Positions 6,651 to 8,002 of a stretch of 8,002 nucleotides of DNA are shown here, in pieces. Location: positions 1 to 8,002 of the forward strand of contig CAJLWS010000060.1 in assembly GCA_905210385.1 (NCBI GenBank), written 5' to 3'. The notes under the pieces were generated by a model. It was not told the DNA's origin. It made no database searches and was given only the letters and a program-made list of their open reading frames with translations. How positions within the stretch are numbered: position 1 is the first letter of the stretch; each line of letters begins with the position of its first letter. The translations under genes and the position numbers were made by a program. This DNA comes from an uncultured Eubacteriales bacterium. Its GTDB lineage: Bacteria > Bacillota > Clostridia > Oscillospirales > Oscillospiraceae.

Positions 6651-7930
6651 TCTTGGCCAACGGCAAGATATACGACACCAGCCGTCAGGACGAGGTGCTG
6701 GATGGCTTGGAGGCGGCCCTCAACCGCACCCTAGCGGAGAAGACCCTACGCCCAGAGCAGGTCATCGCCGCCATCGACCGTCTGGGCCGGCGACTGGACG
6801 GGGGCGAATTCGATCACTTGCTCTCCCAGGTGGACCAGGCGGAACGGTATCTGGCCCAAATCAGGCCCCAGCTGACCCGCCAGGCCCTGGAGTACAAGCT
6901 CCGGGTGGAGCTGGGGAGGGATACCGCCCCCTATGTCACCACACCGCCGGCGGGCTTGCCCGCCCTCACCGTCCGCCCCGCCCCCTTAGGGGTGCTGCTG
7001 CACATCGCCGCGGGTAACGTGGACGGTCTGCCGGCCTACAGCGTGGTGGAGGGTCTGCTCACTGGGAACATCAATCTGTTGAAGCTGCCTCAGGCAGACA
7101 GCGGACTGTCCATCGAGATCCTCCGGTATCTCATGGAAGAAGAGCCCACCCTGGCCGACTTCCTCTATGTCTTTGACACCCCCTCCGAAGATGTGGATGC
7201 CCTGCTGCGCATGGCCAAACTCAGCGACGGGGTCGTGGTGTGGGGCGGGGATGGGGCAGTGTCCGCCGTACGGCGGTTCGCCCCGCCTGGAGTGAAGCTC
7301 ATCGAGTGGGGCCACCGGCTGAGCTTTTCCTACCTCTCCGGGGCCCAGGACCGGGAGCGAGACTGGCCTGCCCTGGCCCGGCACATCATTGAAACCCGCC
7401 AGCTGCTGTGCTCCTCCTGCCAGGTCATCTACCTGGACACCCACAGTCAGGAGGACGTTCACACCTTTTGCCGGGACTTTCTGCCCCTGCTGGAGCAGGC
7501 AGTGACCCAGGGCCCCGCCAGGAGCCTAAGCGTGGCGGCGGAGCAGGCTCTGCGCCGGTACCAGATCCGGATCGAGCGGGCCATCTCCGGCCAGGCCAGC
7601 ACAGACGAGCGGACGGTATACGACGGTGGCTGCTCCCTCACCGCCTGCACCGACCGGGAGCTGGAGCTGTCCGACCTGTTCGGCAACCCCCTGGTGAAGG
7701 CCCTGCCCCGGGAGGAGCTGCTCCCCGTCCTGCGGCGGCAGAAGGGGCGGCTCCAAACCGCCGGCCTGCTGTGTCCGGAGGGTGACCGGGCTGCCCTCAC
7801 CGATCTGCTGGTGCGGGCCGGAGTCACCCGGGTGCTCCCGGCGGGAGAGATGTCAGACTCCTTCTGTGGCGAGGCCCACGATGGGGAGTACCCCTTACGC
7901 CGGTACACCCGGATGGTCAATCTCCGATAA
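6647..7930 (+). CDS. LuxC-family acyl-CoA / acyl-protein reductase
   Basis: 427 residues, somewhat shorter than LuxC of Vibrio (about 480). LuxC-type enzymes have an aldehyde-dehydrogenase-like fold, accept an acyl group from LuxE or CoA on a Cys and reduce it with NADPH to an aldehyde. Visible here: the family block LLHIAAGNV followed by LLTGNINLLKLP (117-148); the cofactor-region motif VVWGGDGAV (197-205); and LLCSSCQVIYLD (253-264), in which Cys255 is the likely acylated nucleophile, with a second Cys at 258. The C-terminal part (about 380-425) is intact and ends at TAA 7928-7930. The start overlaps the previous gene by four bases, and a purine-rich Shine-Dalgarno (AGGGAGGGG, 6631-6639) lies 7 bases upstream. 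No U-tract terminator follows, so the operon may continue beyond the window. Substrate chain length is unknown. Confidence 0.9.
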   Translation: MILANGKIYDTSRQDEVLDGLEAALNRTLAEKTLRPEQVIAAIDRLGRRLDGGEFDHLLSQVDQAERYLAQIRPQLTRQALEYKLRVELGRDTAPYVTTPPAGLPALTVRPAPLGVLLHIAAGNVDGLPAYSVVEGLLTGNINLLKLPQADSGLSIEILRYLMEEEPTLADFLYVFDTPSEDVDALLRMAKLSDGVVVWGGDGAVSAVRRFAPPGVKLIEWGHRLSFSYLSGAQDRERDWPALARHIIETRQLLCSSCQVIYLDTHSQEDVHTFCRDFLPLLEQAVTQGPARSLSVAAEQALRRYQIRIERAISGQASTDERTVYDGGCSLTACTDRELELSDLFGNPLVKALPREELLPVLRRQKGRLQTAGLLCPEGDRAALTDLLVRAGVTRVLPAGEMSDSFCGEAHDGEYPLRRYTRMVNLR

Positions 7931-8002
7931 GGGCAATGCGGGCGGGGCCCGCCGTCGGGGCAAAGTCCTCTCTGCTCCGTTTCCGCCAACAGAACAGCGA
8001 AA

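Noticed and set aside
7938..7952. GC hairpin (GCGGGC, GGG loop, GCCCGC) after the LuxC-family gene
   Set aside because: A short stem with no T-tract after it; not enough to call a terminator.
7936..8002. Possible start of a further gene (ATG 7936, open to the window end)
   Set aside because: Only 22 codons are visible, there is no clear Shine-Dalgarno, and the residues are not recognisable.

Overview
The window is GC-rich, has Gram-positive-style Shine-Dalgarno sites and holds a parvulin-type lipoprotein, a P2A Ca2+-ATPase and a thiolase. That combination suggests a high-GC anaerobic Firmicute, probably a butyrate-type gut clostridium of the Oscillospiraceae. This assignment is inferred from gene content and style; no rRNA or other marker gene is present. 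All five supported genes are on the + strand and no reading frame is visibly broken.

Layout: (1) 2-1117 is the 3' part of a lipoprotein with a parvulin (PpiC) peptidyl-prolyl isomerase domain. Its lipidation Cys codon lies almost at the window edge, so only the signal peptide is missing. A strong intrinsic terminator follows at 1159-1191. (2) 1293-3932 is a complete P2A calcium-type P-type ATPase with a GTG start and its own extended -10 promoter. (3) An AT-rich intergenic region (3933-4049) carries a promoter and a weak Rex-like half-site. (4) 4050-5309 is an acetyl-CoA C-acetyltransferase (thiolase) with an extra segment of about 26 residues; a hairpin terminator follows. (5) 5523-6650 and 6647-7930 are a translationally coupled pair: a LuxE-family acyl-protein synthetase and a LuxC-family acyl-CoA reductase. 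The last 72 bases hold nothing that can be supported.

How the genes relate: the first three look like independent transcription units, for extracytoplasmic protein folding, cation export and acetoacetyl-CoA formation. The thiolase stands alone instead of inside a crt-hbd-bcd-etf cluster. The LuxE-LuxC pair is the most interesting part. LuxE-type enzymes activate a carboxylic acid as acyl-AMP and load it on a Cys; LuxC-type enzymes take the acyl group on their own Cys and reduce it to an aldehyde. Neither luciferase (LuxAB) nor the acyl-transferase LuxD is visible here, so the pair probably makes an aldehyde for something other than light. Its acyl substrate and the fate of the aldehyde cannot be read from this window.
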